Shown here one piece after another: positions 55,981 to 63,243 of a stretch of DNA of 64,000 nucleotides. The position numbers and the translations under genes were made by a program. The notes below the pieces were generated by a model that did not search any database, had not been told where the DNA came from, and saw only the letters and a program-made list of their open reading frames with translations. The DNA lies in contig NZ_CP008884.1 in NCBI RefSeq assembly GCF_000725385.1, forward strand, positions 62,001 to 126,000, read 5' to 3'. This stretch comes from Dyella japonica A8. Lineage in GTDB: Bacteria; Pseudomonadota; Gammaproteobacteria; Xanthomonadales; Rhodanobacteraceae. Each line of letters begins with the position of its first letter. Within the stretch, counting starts at the first letter, position 1.

Positions 55981-56258
55981 CCCTTTGAGTCTATTCAATA
56001 CCTCTGCATGGCCCGCGTTGAGCCCGTATGCCCGCCAGGGAGTGGCGCGTGGCGAAGCGCCTGACTGACCGTCAGCTCGAGCCGCGCGTCGCTTCCTGGC
56101 GGGCATACGGGCTCAACCCTTCGGGCCGGGTCTGCTTGCCCACAAGCCAGCGTCATCACTCGGTCGTGTATCGACATACACTCCCTCGTTCTTCCTTGGC
56201 CTGCGGGCAAGCAGCTCCCGGCGCGGGCCATGCAGAGGCATTGAATAGACTCACCCTT
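55981..56258. mobile_element. MITE-like nested palindromic element with 5-bp flanking repeat
   Basis: Terminal inverted arms 55986-56017 and 56222-56253 match at 31 of 32 positions (start TGAGTCTATTCAATACCTCT). Inside, TTGAGCCCGTATGCCCGCCA (56018) is inverted at 56095-56116, a TGCTTGCCC/GGGCAAGCA pair occupies about 56126-56148 and 56198-56220, and GTGTAT-CGAC-ATACAC is at 56166-56181. CCCTT flanks both ends (55981-55985 and 56254-56258), like a target duplication. It encodes nothing evident and fills the divergent promoter region between the flavoprotein and thioesterase genes. Confidence 0.7.
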
Positions 56259-56285
56259 TCACAAGCTTTCCACGGAGAAACAGCC

Positions 56286-56726
56286 ATGGCCATCTGGAAA
56301 CAGGATCCCTCGCTCGAGCGCATCAACGGCTGGAGCGCCAACACCATGATGGAAACGCTGGGCATCCGTTTCACCGAGATCGGCGACGACTGGGTGCGCG
56401 GCACCATGCCCGTGGACCACCGCACCCACCAGCCGTATGGGTTGCTGCACGGCGGCGCCTCGGTGGTGCTGGCCGAGACGCTGGGCAGCACCGCGGCCAT
56501 GCTCACGCTGGATCCCGCGCAGGAAGTGACCGTGGGCCTGGACATCAACGCCAACCACATCCGCGGCGTGCGCAGCGGCACGGTCATCGGCACCGCACGC
56601 CCGGTACATATCGGTCGCAGCACGCAGGTGTGGGAGATCCGCATCGAGACGGAAGCCGGCGAGCTGGTGTGCATCTCGCGCATCACCATGGCGGTGATCC
56701 CGGCGCGCGTGGTGGCCCCGCGTTGA
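56286..56726 (+). CDS. Hotdog thioesterase (PaaI/YdiI type)
   Basis: A 146-residue acyl-CoA thioesterase of the 4HBT family. HQPYGLLHGGASVVLAETLG carries the His-Gly-Gly and catalytic acidic residue of the YdiI/EntH group. The N-terminal IWKQDPSLERIN matches proteins labelled 1,4-dihydroxy-2-naphthoyl-CoA hydrolase, although no menaquinone genes are nearby, so a broader aryl- or acyl-CoA role is as likely. CACGGAG lies upstream of the ATG. Two bases separate its stop from srkA, so the two are co-transcribed. Confidence 0.9.
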   Translation: MAIWKQDPSLERINGWSANTMMETLGIRFTEIGDDWVRGTMPVDHRTHQPYGLLHGGASVVLAETLGSTAAMLTLDPAQEVTVGLDINANHIRGVRSGTVIGTARPVHIGRSTQVWEIRIETEAGELVCISRITMAVIPARVVAPR

Positions 56727-56728
56727 GC

Positions 56729-57679
56729 ATGGACAGCCTCTCAGCGCCCTACGCCTCGCTCGATCCCGATCGCGTGCTCGACGCGGTGACCGCCTGCGGC
56801 CTGTGGCCTGACGGTCGCCTGCTCGCGCTCAACAGCTACGAAAACCGCGTATGGCAGGTGGGCATCGAAGACGCCGCGCCCGTCATCGCAAAGTTCTATC
56901 GCCCGCACCGCTGGAGCGATGCGGCCATCCTCGAGGAACACGCGTTTGCACAGGAGCTGGCGGAGGCGGACATTCCCGTCGTCGCGCCGCTGGTGTTCGG
57001 CGGACGCACCCTGCTCCACCACGACGGCTTCCGCTATGCGCTCACCCCCCGTCGTGGCGGGCGCGCGCCGTCGCTGGAATCCACGGAGCAGCTGGAATGG
57101 CTGGGGCGGCTGATCGCGCGCATCCACAGCGTGGGCGCGCGGCAGCCGTTCGAGCATCGCGGGCGCATCGACTGCGCCACGCTGATCGAACAGCCGATGC
57201 GGGCGGTGCTGGCGTCCTCCCTGCTGCCGCCTTCGTTGCACGCGGCGTACCGCGCAGCCGCCGAGCGCGTGGACCGCGCCGTGGCCGATCGTTTCGCTGC
57301 GGTGGGCCCGGTGCGCCAGCTGCGGCTGCACGGCGACTGCCATCCCGGCAACGTGCTGTGGACGGATGCCGGCCCGCATTTCGTGGATCTGGACGACGCG
57401 CGCATGGGCCCGGCGGTGCAGGACCTGTGGATGCTCGCCAACGACGACAAGGCGATGAACGCCCTGCTGGAAGGCTATCAGCACATGCGCGAATTCGACT
57501 TCGGCGAACTCGCCCTGGTGCCCGCGCTGCGCGCCATGCGCCAGCTGCACTACGCCGGCTGGATCGCCACGCGCTGGCACGACCCGGCCTTCCCCGCCGC
57601 CTTTCCCTTCGTGGCCGAGCCGCGTTGGTGGGAACAGCACATCGCCGACCTGCACGAACTGGCGGACGAGCTTCTGTAG
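56729..57679 (+). CDS. srkA: Stress response kinase A (YihE/RdoA)
   Basis: A 316-residue serine/threonine kinase of the aminoglycoside-phosphotransferase fold. SYENRVWQVG opens the ATP site, PVIAKFYRP holds the ATP-binding Lys, LHGDCHPGNVLW is the catalytic HGDxHxxN loop, and FVDLDDARMGP carries the metal-binding Asp. In E. coli the enzyme counters stress-induced cell death and works near dsbA under the Cpx response; here it is paired with a thioesterase instead. Its stop codon TAG is part of a family A variant palindrome. Confidence 0.93.
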   Translation: MDSLSAPYASLDPDRVLDAVTACGLWPDGRLLALNSYENRVWQVGIEDAAPVIAKFYRPHRWSDAAILEEHAFAQELAEADIPVVAPLVFGGRTLLHHDGFRYALTPRRGGRAPSLESTEQLEWLGRLIARIHSVGARQPFEHRGRIDCATLIEQPMRAVLASSLLPPSLHAAYRAAAERVDRAVADRFAAVGPVRQLRLHGDCHPGNVLWTDAGPHFVDLDDARMGPAVQDLWMLANDDKAMNALLEGYQHMREFDFGELALVPALRAMRQLHYAGWIATRWHDPAFPAAFPFVAEPRWWEQHIADLHELADELL

Positions 57680-57754
57680 GAGCGCGCTTGCGCGCGACCA
57701 ATCAGCGACGAGGTATCGACGTGGCGCCGCGGTCGCGCACAAGTGCGCTCCTAC
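57675..57754. repeat. Family A variant palindrome overlapping the srkA stop
   Basis: TGTAGGAGCGCGCTTGCGCG on the left and GCGCACAAGTGCGCTCCTAC on the right form an inverted pair in which GTGGGAG is changed to GTAGGAG and the mirror arm carries CTCCTAC, so pairing is kept. The TAG of the left arm is the srkA stop codon. Confidence 0.85.
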
Positions 57755-57863
57755 TAGGGGACGTCGCTTGAGCTGTACGCCGCCCAACAAACTGCCAAAC
57801 CACTCCACCAACACCCGCGCCCTGATCCGCTAAGCTCCCGGCTTTCGATCCGGGGCATCGTAC

Positions 57864-58298
57864 GTGCGCAATTTCCTTTTCCGAGTGATCGGCATCCTCG
57901 AGGTGGCGGGTGGCTTTTTCGGCATGGTGGCCATGCTCCGCCGGCTGCTGCCGTTCGGATCGCACGATTCCATCGTCGCGGTGATCGGATTCGCGTTCTA
58001 CGCGTTCACGATGGTGGCCGGCGCCCTGCTGCTGGAGAACAGCGAACGCGGCGTGACCTTCTCCCAGTGGTCGCAGCTGCTGCAACTGCCGCTGATCGCC
58101 ACCCCCATCCTGAGCTACGGCTTCCATTGCGGCGCGTTCGTGAACGTCTACGCCAGCCTGCATCTGCCGGTGGCCCTGGGGCTGGACTGGCACGTGGGCA
58201 GCGAAGGATTCCTGCTGGCGGTGGGCGGACCGTCCCTGTCACGCCTGGGCATCAACCTGCTGGCGCTCCTTTCCTGGCTGGCGCTGCGCTTCCGCTGA
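57864..58298 (+). CDS. Hypothetical membrane protein, 144 aa
   Basis: A protein with about four hydrophobic segments: IGILEVAGGFFGMVAMLRRL, IGFAFYAFTMVAGALLLE, LLQLPLIATPILSYGFHCGA and a C-terminal GINLLALLSWLALRFR. The GTG start at 57864 has GGGGCATCG upstream. Family A palindromes lie on both sides (57675 and 58311). I do not recognise the family. Confidence 0.7.
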   Translation: MRNFLFRVIGILEVAGGFFGMVAMLRRLLPFGSHDSIVAVIGFAFYAFTMVAGALLLENSERGVTFSQWSQLLQLPLIATPILSYGFHCGAFVNVYASLHLPVALGLDWHVGSEGFLLAVGGPSLSRLGINLLALLSWLALRFR

Positions 58299-58310
58299 TT
58301 CACCTCCTTT

Positions 58311-58391
58311 TGTGGGAGCGCACCCTGTGCGCGACGGCCTCGCAGAGGCCGCGGCACCGGCTGGCCGTCGCGCACAGGGTGCGCTCCCACA
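58311..58391. repeat. Family A paired palindrome
   Basis: TGTGGGAGCGCACCCTGTGC and GCACAGGGTGCGCTCCCACA with about 30 bases between, located 44 bases before the rlmI start. An open frame runs through it into rlmI but is not a credible N-terminus. Confidence 0.9.
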
Positions 58392-58434
58392 GCTAAATCC
58401 GGCGTGCCGCGTCGCCTGCCGGTATCATGGGCGG

Positions 58435-59610
58435 ATGAATACCCCCGCCTCTCCCCTCCCCACCATCCGCCTCAAGACCGACCGCACGCCCGGCCACCCC
58501 TGGGTGTGGTCCGCGCAGGTGCACAAGCCGGAGACCCGCGTGCCGCCCGGCAGCGTGGTCGACGTGGAGGACGCCAAGGGCCGTTTTGTCGGCCGCGGCT
58601 TCTGGAACGGTCATGCGCGCATCGCGCTGCGCCTGCTCACCACTGACCCCGGCGAAGCCATCGACGCCGACTGGATCGCTGCCCGCATCGACCGCGCGGT
58701 CACCTTGCGCAACGAACTGCTGCAGCTCGACCGCGTGAGCGACGCCTGGCGCGTGATCCACAGCGAGGGCGATGGGCTTTCCGGCCTGGTGGTCGACCGC
58801 TACGCCGACATCCTGGTGATCGAATACTTCGCCGCCGGCATGTGGCGCTTCCGCGAGGCCATCCATGCCGCGCTCCTGCGCCACTTCCCCGGCGCGCGCC
58901 TGTACTGGTTCGCCGAGAACCATGTGCAGAAGCAGGAATCCTTCGACTGCCGTTCGCCCGAGGCGCCCGCGCCGGTGGAAGTGCACGAGCACGGCCTGCG
59001 CTTCCACGCGGCGCCGGGCTATGGCCACAAGACCGGCTTCTTCGCCGACCAGCGCGAGAACCGCCACCACTTCGCGCGCCTCGCCAAGGGCCGGCGCGTG
59101 CTCGACCTGTGCTGCAACGCCGGTGGCTTCGCCGTGCACGCGCTGGCCGCCGGTGCCCTGTCGGCCACGGGCGTGGACATGGATCCGGGCATCCTGGAGA
59201 TCGCCCGCGCCAACGCCGCCGCCAACGACGTGCCGGTGGTGTTCGAAGCGGCCGACATGTTCGACTGGTTGCGCGGTGCCATCGCCCGTGGCGAGCAGTA
59301 CGACGCGGTGATCGTCGATCCGGCCAAGCTCACGCGCGACCGCAACAAGGTGGTCGACGCGCTGAAGAAATACTTCGCGATGAACCGACTGGCGCTGGAC
59401 GTGATCCCGCCCGGCGGCCTGCTGCTGACCTGCTCGTGCACCGGCCTGGTGAGCGAGGCGGACTTCCTGGAAATGCTGCGCCGCGTGGCGCTCAACGCCG
59501 GCCGCGAGATCCAGGTACTGCATACGGCCGGTGCGGGCGCGGACCATCCGTTCCGCAGCGACGTGCCGGAAGGCCGCTATCTGAAGGCGGTGTTCTGCCG
59601 GGTGATGTGA
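58435..59610 (+). CDS. rlmI: 23S rRNA (cytosine) methyltransferase, RlmI type
   Basis: A 391-residue class I SAM methyltransferase with an N-terminal PUA domain (LKTDRTPGHPWVWSAQV). SAM motif I is LDLCCNAGGFAVHALAAGA. VIVDPAKLTR fills the catalytic DPP-like region and LLTCSCTGLVSEADF the C-terminal cysteine motif of m5C rRNA methyltransferases. In E. coli RlmI makes m5C1962 in 23S rRNA; the family match is good, but relatives such as RlmK-like enzymes share the layout. The ATG at 58435 gives the normal start. Confidence 0.92.
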   Translation: MNTPASPLPTIRLKTDRTPGHPWVWSAQVHKPETRVPPGSVVDVEDAKGRFVGRGFWNGHARIALRLLTTDPGEAIDADWIAARIDRAVTLRNELLQLDRVSDAWRVIHSEGDGLSGLVVDRYADILVIEYFAAGMWRFREAIHAALLRHFPGARLYWFAENHVQKQESFDCRSPEAPAPVEVHEHGLRFHAAPGYGHKTGFFADQRENRHHFARLAKGRRVLDLCCNAGGFAVHALAAGALSATGVDMDPGILEIARANAAANDVPVVFEAADMFDWLRGAIARGEQYDAVIVDPAKLTRDRNKVVDALKKYFAMNRLALDVIPPGGLLLTCSCTGLVSEADFLEMLRRVALNAGREIQVLHTAGAGADHPFRSDVPEGRYLKAVFCRVM

Positions 59611-59630
59611 GTCCGCCTGGCACAACCTAC

Positions 59631-59725
59631 CCGTCATTCCCGCGAAAGCGGGAATCCAGCGACTTCTACCGCTACGCTCAAAAGGCCCAAAGGCACTGGA
59701 TTCCCGCTTTCGCGGGAATGACGGT
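59631..59725. repeat. Family B (TTCCCGC variant) paired palindrome
   Basis: CCGTCATTCCCGCGAAAGCG and CGCTTTCGCGGGAATGACGG as inverted arms around about 45 bases. It lies between rlmI and rmuC and could mark the rlmI transcript end. Confidence 0.88.
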
Positions 59726-59835
59726 GAGGAAACCTGGGGCTTGAAGGAAGTCGTTGTCAGGCGCCAAGCCATCCGGGTCCCGGATTCTGAGACGCCAGCG
59801 CGTACACTGGCGCCGTCGCGCTGTCGGAAACTGCC

Positions 59836-61299
59836 ATGTCCTTGATCGAAATCCTGCTGATCGTCCTTGTCGTCGCCGTGCTGGCGGTGATCGTGCTGCA
59901 GCTCATGGGCCTGCAGCGGGGGCGCGACGACAGCGGCCTCACCGCGCGGCTGGACGCGCTCAAGGACGACAACCGCCACCTCCGCGATGCGCTCGCCCAG
60001 GAACAGCGCGCCGGGCGCGGCGAGATCAGTCAGTCGATCGGCCAGTCACTCGGCCAGTTCCGCACGCTGGTGCAGGAGCAGCTTGGCGGCATGAGCACGC
60101 AGCAGCATGAGCGCATCGGCCATTTCGGCCAGCGCCTGGACGTGCTCACCGAGCGCACCGATGCCGGCCTGCAATCACTGGCGCAGCGCCTGACCGAAGA
60201 CGCGCGCCGCAGCCGCGAGGAACTCACGCTCACGCTCAACCGTTTCGGCGAGCAGCAGGAGCAGCGCCTGGCGGCGCTCACCGCCGACAACGAAAAGCGC
60301 CTCAACGAAGTGCGCGCCACGCTGGAAACCAAGCTCAAGGACATCCAGGTCGACAACGCCGCCAAGCTGGAACAGATGCGCGCCACCGTCGACGAGAAAC
60401 TGCAGACCACGCTGGAAACGCGCCTGGGCCAATCGTTCGCGCTGGTGTCGGAGCGCCTGGAACAGGTGCAGCGCGGCCTGGGCGAAATGCAGAACCTCGC
60501 TACCGGCGTGGGCGACCTCAAGCGTGTGCTGACCAACGTGAAGACACGCGGCATCCTGGGTGAAGTGCAGCTCGGCGCGTTGCTGGAACAGTTGCTCACC
60601 ACCGACCAGTACGACTCCAACGTGGTGACCATTCCCGGCAGCAACGACCGCGTGGAGTTCGCCGTGCGCATGCCCGGCGCCGGCGAGAGCGCGCAGCTCT
60701 ACCTGCCGATCGATGCCAAGTTCCCGGTGGAGGATTACCAGCGCCTGCTCGACGCGCAGGAAGCCGCCGACGCGGACGCGGCCACGCTCGCCGGCCGCGC
60801 GCTGGAATTGCGTGTGCGCGAGGAGGCCAAGCGCATCCGCAGCAAGTATGTGGCGCCGCCGCACACTACCGATTTCGCCGTGCTGTTCCTGCCCACCGAA
60901 GGCCTGTATGCCGAAGTGATCCGTCGCCCCGGCCTGTTCGAAGCGCTGCAGCGCGACTACCACATCACCGTCGCCGGCCCCACCACGCTCACCGCCTTGC
61001 TCAACAGCCTGCAGATGGGTTTCCGCACGCTGGCCATCGCCAAGCGCAGCAGCGAGGTGTGGACCCTGCTTGGTGCGGTGAAGACCGAGTTCGGCAAGTT
61101 CGGCACGGTGCTGGAGAAAACGCGCAAGAAGCTCAACGAAGCCAGCAACGTCATCGACCAGGCCAGCGTCCGCACCCGTGCCATCGAACGCAAGCTGCGC
61201 GGCGTGGAAACCCTGCCCGGCGAAGAAGCGCAGCAGCTGCTCGCCGACGCACCGGCCATGGAAGACAACGCCGACGCCGACGACGACGTCGAGGTCTGA
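59836..61299 (+). CDS. rmuC: DNA recombination protein RmuC
   Basis: A 487-residue protein. An N-terminal transmembrane helix (LIEILLIVLVVAVLAVIVLQL) is followed by a long coiled coil (about residues 45-220), then the conserved RmuC domain with a PD-(D/E)xK-like region, LPIDAKFPVEDYQRLLDA, and FLPTEGLYAEVIRRPGLFE. RmuC limits inversions at short inverted repeats in E. coli, which is of interest here given the many palindromes nearby. The nuclease activity is inferred from fold. The ATG follows a clear gap after the palindrome at 59631. Confidence 0.95.
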   Translation: MSLIEILLIVLVVAVLAVIVLQLMGLQRGRDDSGLTARLDALKDDNRHLRDALAQEQRAGRGEISQSIGQSLGQFRTLVQEQLGGMSTQQHERIGHFGQRLDVLTERTDAGLQSLAQRLTEDARRSREELTLTLNRFGEQQEQRLAALTADNEKRLNEVRATLETKLKDIQVDNAAKLEQMRATVDEKLQTTLETRLGQSFALVSERLEQVQRGLGEMQNLATGVGDLKRVLTNVKTRGILGEVQLGALLEQLLTTDQYDSNVVTIPGSNDRVEFAVRMPGAGESAQLYLPIDAKFPVEDYQRLLDAQEAADADAATLAGRALELRVREEAKRIRSKYVAPPHTTDFAVLFLPTEGLYAEVIRRPGLFEALQRDYHITVAGPTTLTALLNSLQMGFRTLAIAKRSSEVWTLLGAVKTEFGKFGTVLEKTRKKLNEASNVIDQASVRTRAIERKLRGVETLPGEEAQQLLADAPAMEDNADADDDVEV

Positions 61300-61456
61300 T
61301 CCGCCTCGCGGGCGTCGGGCCGACGCCCTCGCCACCACGGCGCCTCGGTACCGGAAGAACCGGAAGCATCGCCGAGGGCCCCGCGTTAACCCCTTTTGCT
61401 TCGCCGCGTCGTTCCAGCCTATGCATCGGTCGTCGATGCCTGCCGGAATCGTCGCT

Positions 61457-62290
61457 ATGAATACCGTGGGGAAAGTGCTTCTGGGCCTCACCGCGCTGAT
61501 GGCCAGCGCACAGGCGGCGGCCGTCGGCCGGCTGGTGGACCTGACCGTCTACGACCGCACTTCGCAACAGGAGCTGCCGGTCTATCGCCATGACGGCCGC
61601 TATTACGTCGCGGGGCAACCCGGGCACCGCTATCAGATCCAGCTGCGCAGCCAGGAGCAGATGCGCATGTTGGGCGTGCTTTCGGTGGATGGCGTGAACG
61701 TGCTGTCGGGCGATACCGCCGACTGGTCGCAGACCGGTTATGTGCTGCAGCCTTACGCCGCCGCCGACATCCTCGGCTGGCGCAAGAGTCTGTCCGAGGT
61801 GGCGGACTTCGTGTTCGCCGATGCACCGCGCAGCTACGCCGCGCGCACGGGGCGACCCGACAACGTTGGCGTCATCGGCATCGCCGTTTTCCTGCCAAGG
61901 CGGATGATCCACCCCCTGCCTATGCCGGCCCCCATGCCGATGCCCGAAGCATCCACCGCCGACCAGCGCATGCAGCCGACGGAGCCTGCGCCACCCGCAC
62001 CGGCGGCGCCCGCGATGCAGGCCCCGCCGGTAACCAACGCGTCCACGCCCGCGCTGGCTGCCAAGGCGCGCGCCGAGGGGCCCCTCGGCACCGGGCACGG
62101 CGAACGCGAGAACTCAGTGGTGAGCTATACCGATTTCGAGCGCGCCTCGTCCTCGCCGAACGAAGTGATCACGGTGTACTACGACACGCGCGAGCGCTTG
62201 ATCGCACAAGGCGTGATACCAGGCGACATGCCGCCGCCGGGGACGCGCCCCGACCCGTTCCCGGGCCACTTTGTTCCCGACCCGCGTTGA
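61457..62290 (+). CDS. Exported protein of unknown function with Pro-rich linker
   Basis: A 277-residue protein with a signal peptide (VGKVLLGLTALMASAQAAA). The first domain, about 120 residues (VGRLVDLTVYDRTSQQELPV...), looks beta-rich and includes GYVLQPYAAADILGWR. Then comes a Pro/Ala/Met-rich linker (residues ~150-205) and a short C-terminal region with VITVYYDTRERLIAQGVIP. In-frame ATGs at 61421 and 61436 are alternatives. The N-terminal domain recurs in Proteobacteria as an uncharacterised protein. Function unknown. Confidence 0.78.
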   Translation: MNTVGKVLLGLTALMASAQAAAVGRLVDLTVYDRTSQQELPVYRHDGRYYVAGQPGHRYQIQLRSQEQMRMLGVLSVDGVNVLSGDTADWSQTGYVLQPYAAADILGWRKSLSEVADFVFADAPRSYAARTGRPDNVGVIGIAVFLPRRMIHPLPMPAPMPMPEASTADQRMQPTEPAPPAPAAPAMQAPPVTNASTPALAAKARAEGPLGTGHGERENSVVSYTDFERASSSPNEVITVYYDTRERLIAQGVIPGDMPPPGTRPDPFPGHFVPDPR

Positions 62291-62369
62291 CATCGCAGCA
62301 ACGTGTGTTCAACTCGCGGCCAGCCAAGGCGTGACACCATCCAGTCCGTCATCGCGGAAATGTCACGCC

Positions 62370-63233
62370 ATGCTGGAAGACCTGCACGCCATCGTCAAAG
62401 AAGTCGAGCTCGACCGGTCGCTGGAGCGGCCGGAACAGTTGCGCGAACGCATCCGGGCGATGGATCGGCTGGAAGACGTGATGCTGCACGAGCCGCTCGA
62501 AGCCACCCCGGCGTGCAAGGCCGTGGTGGAAGCGCTCCGACGCCGCGCGAAGGCACGCCACGCGGCACTCGCCAGCGTGCAGCAGCACCTGTGCGACGCC
62601 GTGCGGCACGCCATCGTGCATGGCGCCGGCCCGCACGCGCTGAATGGCTGGCTGCAGCACGACGACCTGCGCGAACCGTGGGGCTACGACCATCTCGACG
62701 CCCTGATCGGGGACGTGCTCTCGCTGGACGAGCCGGACGACGCCATCGCGGCGCTCGAGCGGGACATGGTGTTCTATCAGCCAACGCCGGTACGCCATGT
62801 GCTCGACTTGATCCATCGCGCACGGCTGTGCAGCGACGACGTCGTGGTCGACCTTGGCTCCGGCATGGGCCACGTGCCGCTGCTGGTATCGATCTGCACG
62901 GACGCCCAGGCCTGCGGCATCGAGCGCGAGCATGCCTACGTGGCAAGCGCCCGGCGCGCGGCGCAGGCGCTGCGGGTGGAGCGCGCGACCTTCCTTGCGC
63001 AGGACGCGCGCGACGCCGACGTATCGCGCGGCACCGTGTTCTATCTCTACACGCCTTTTACCGGCGACATGCTGCGGCACATGCTGGACCGGCTGCGCCG
63101 CGAGGCGAGCCGGCGCAGCTTCCGCGTCGCGACGCTGGGGCCGTGCACGCCCGCCGTGGCGGGCGAATCGTGGTTGCGCGCCGCCAGCGAACCGAACGCC
63201 GACCGCGTGACCCTGTTCCGCTCCGTCGCCTGA
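62370..63233 (+). CDS. SAM-dependent methyltransferase-like protein
   Basis: A 287-residue soluble protein. The first ~140 residues are helical and unlike known domains (LRERIRAMDRLEDVMLHEPL...). The second half has a class I methyltransferase core: YQPTPVRHVLDLI before motif I, VVVDLGSGMGHVPLLVSI, then ACGIEREHAYVASARRAAQ for motif II and FLAQDARDADVSRG for motif III. The SDLGSGxG-like motif is intact, so SAM binding is likely. The substrate is not evident and neighbours do not help. Confidence 0.8.
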   Translation: MLEDLHAIVKEVELDRSLERPEQLRERIRAMDRLEDVMLHEPLEATPACKAVVEALRRRAKARHAALASVQQHLCDAVRHAIVHGAGPHALNGWLQHDDLREPWGYDHLDALIGDVLSLDEPDDAIAALERDMVFYQPTPVRHVLDLIHRARLCSDDVVVDLGSGMGHVPLLVSICTDAQACGIEREHAYVASARRAAQALRVERATFLAQDARDADVSRGTVFYLYTPFTGDMLRHMLDRLRREASRRSFRVATLGPCTPAVAGESWLRAASEPNADRVTLFRSVA

Positions 63234-63243
63234 CGGCGCGCGC

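Noticed and set aside
56028..56285. An N-terminal extension of the thioesterase reading through the nested palindrome.
   Set aside because: The ATG at 56286 has a good ribosome binding site and gives the family length; the extension translates repeat arms.
58312..58434. An N-terminal extension of RlmI reading through the family A palindrome.
   Set aside because: The extension translates the repeat (HPVRDG, AQGALPQ), while the ATG at 58435 gives the standard PUA-domain start.
2915..59725. The repeated arms considered as a CRISPR array.
   Set aside because: Copies are dispersed over tens of kilobases, are inverted pairs rather than direct repeats, and have no regular spacers or cas genes.
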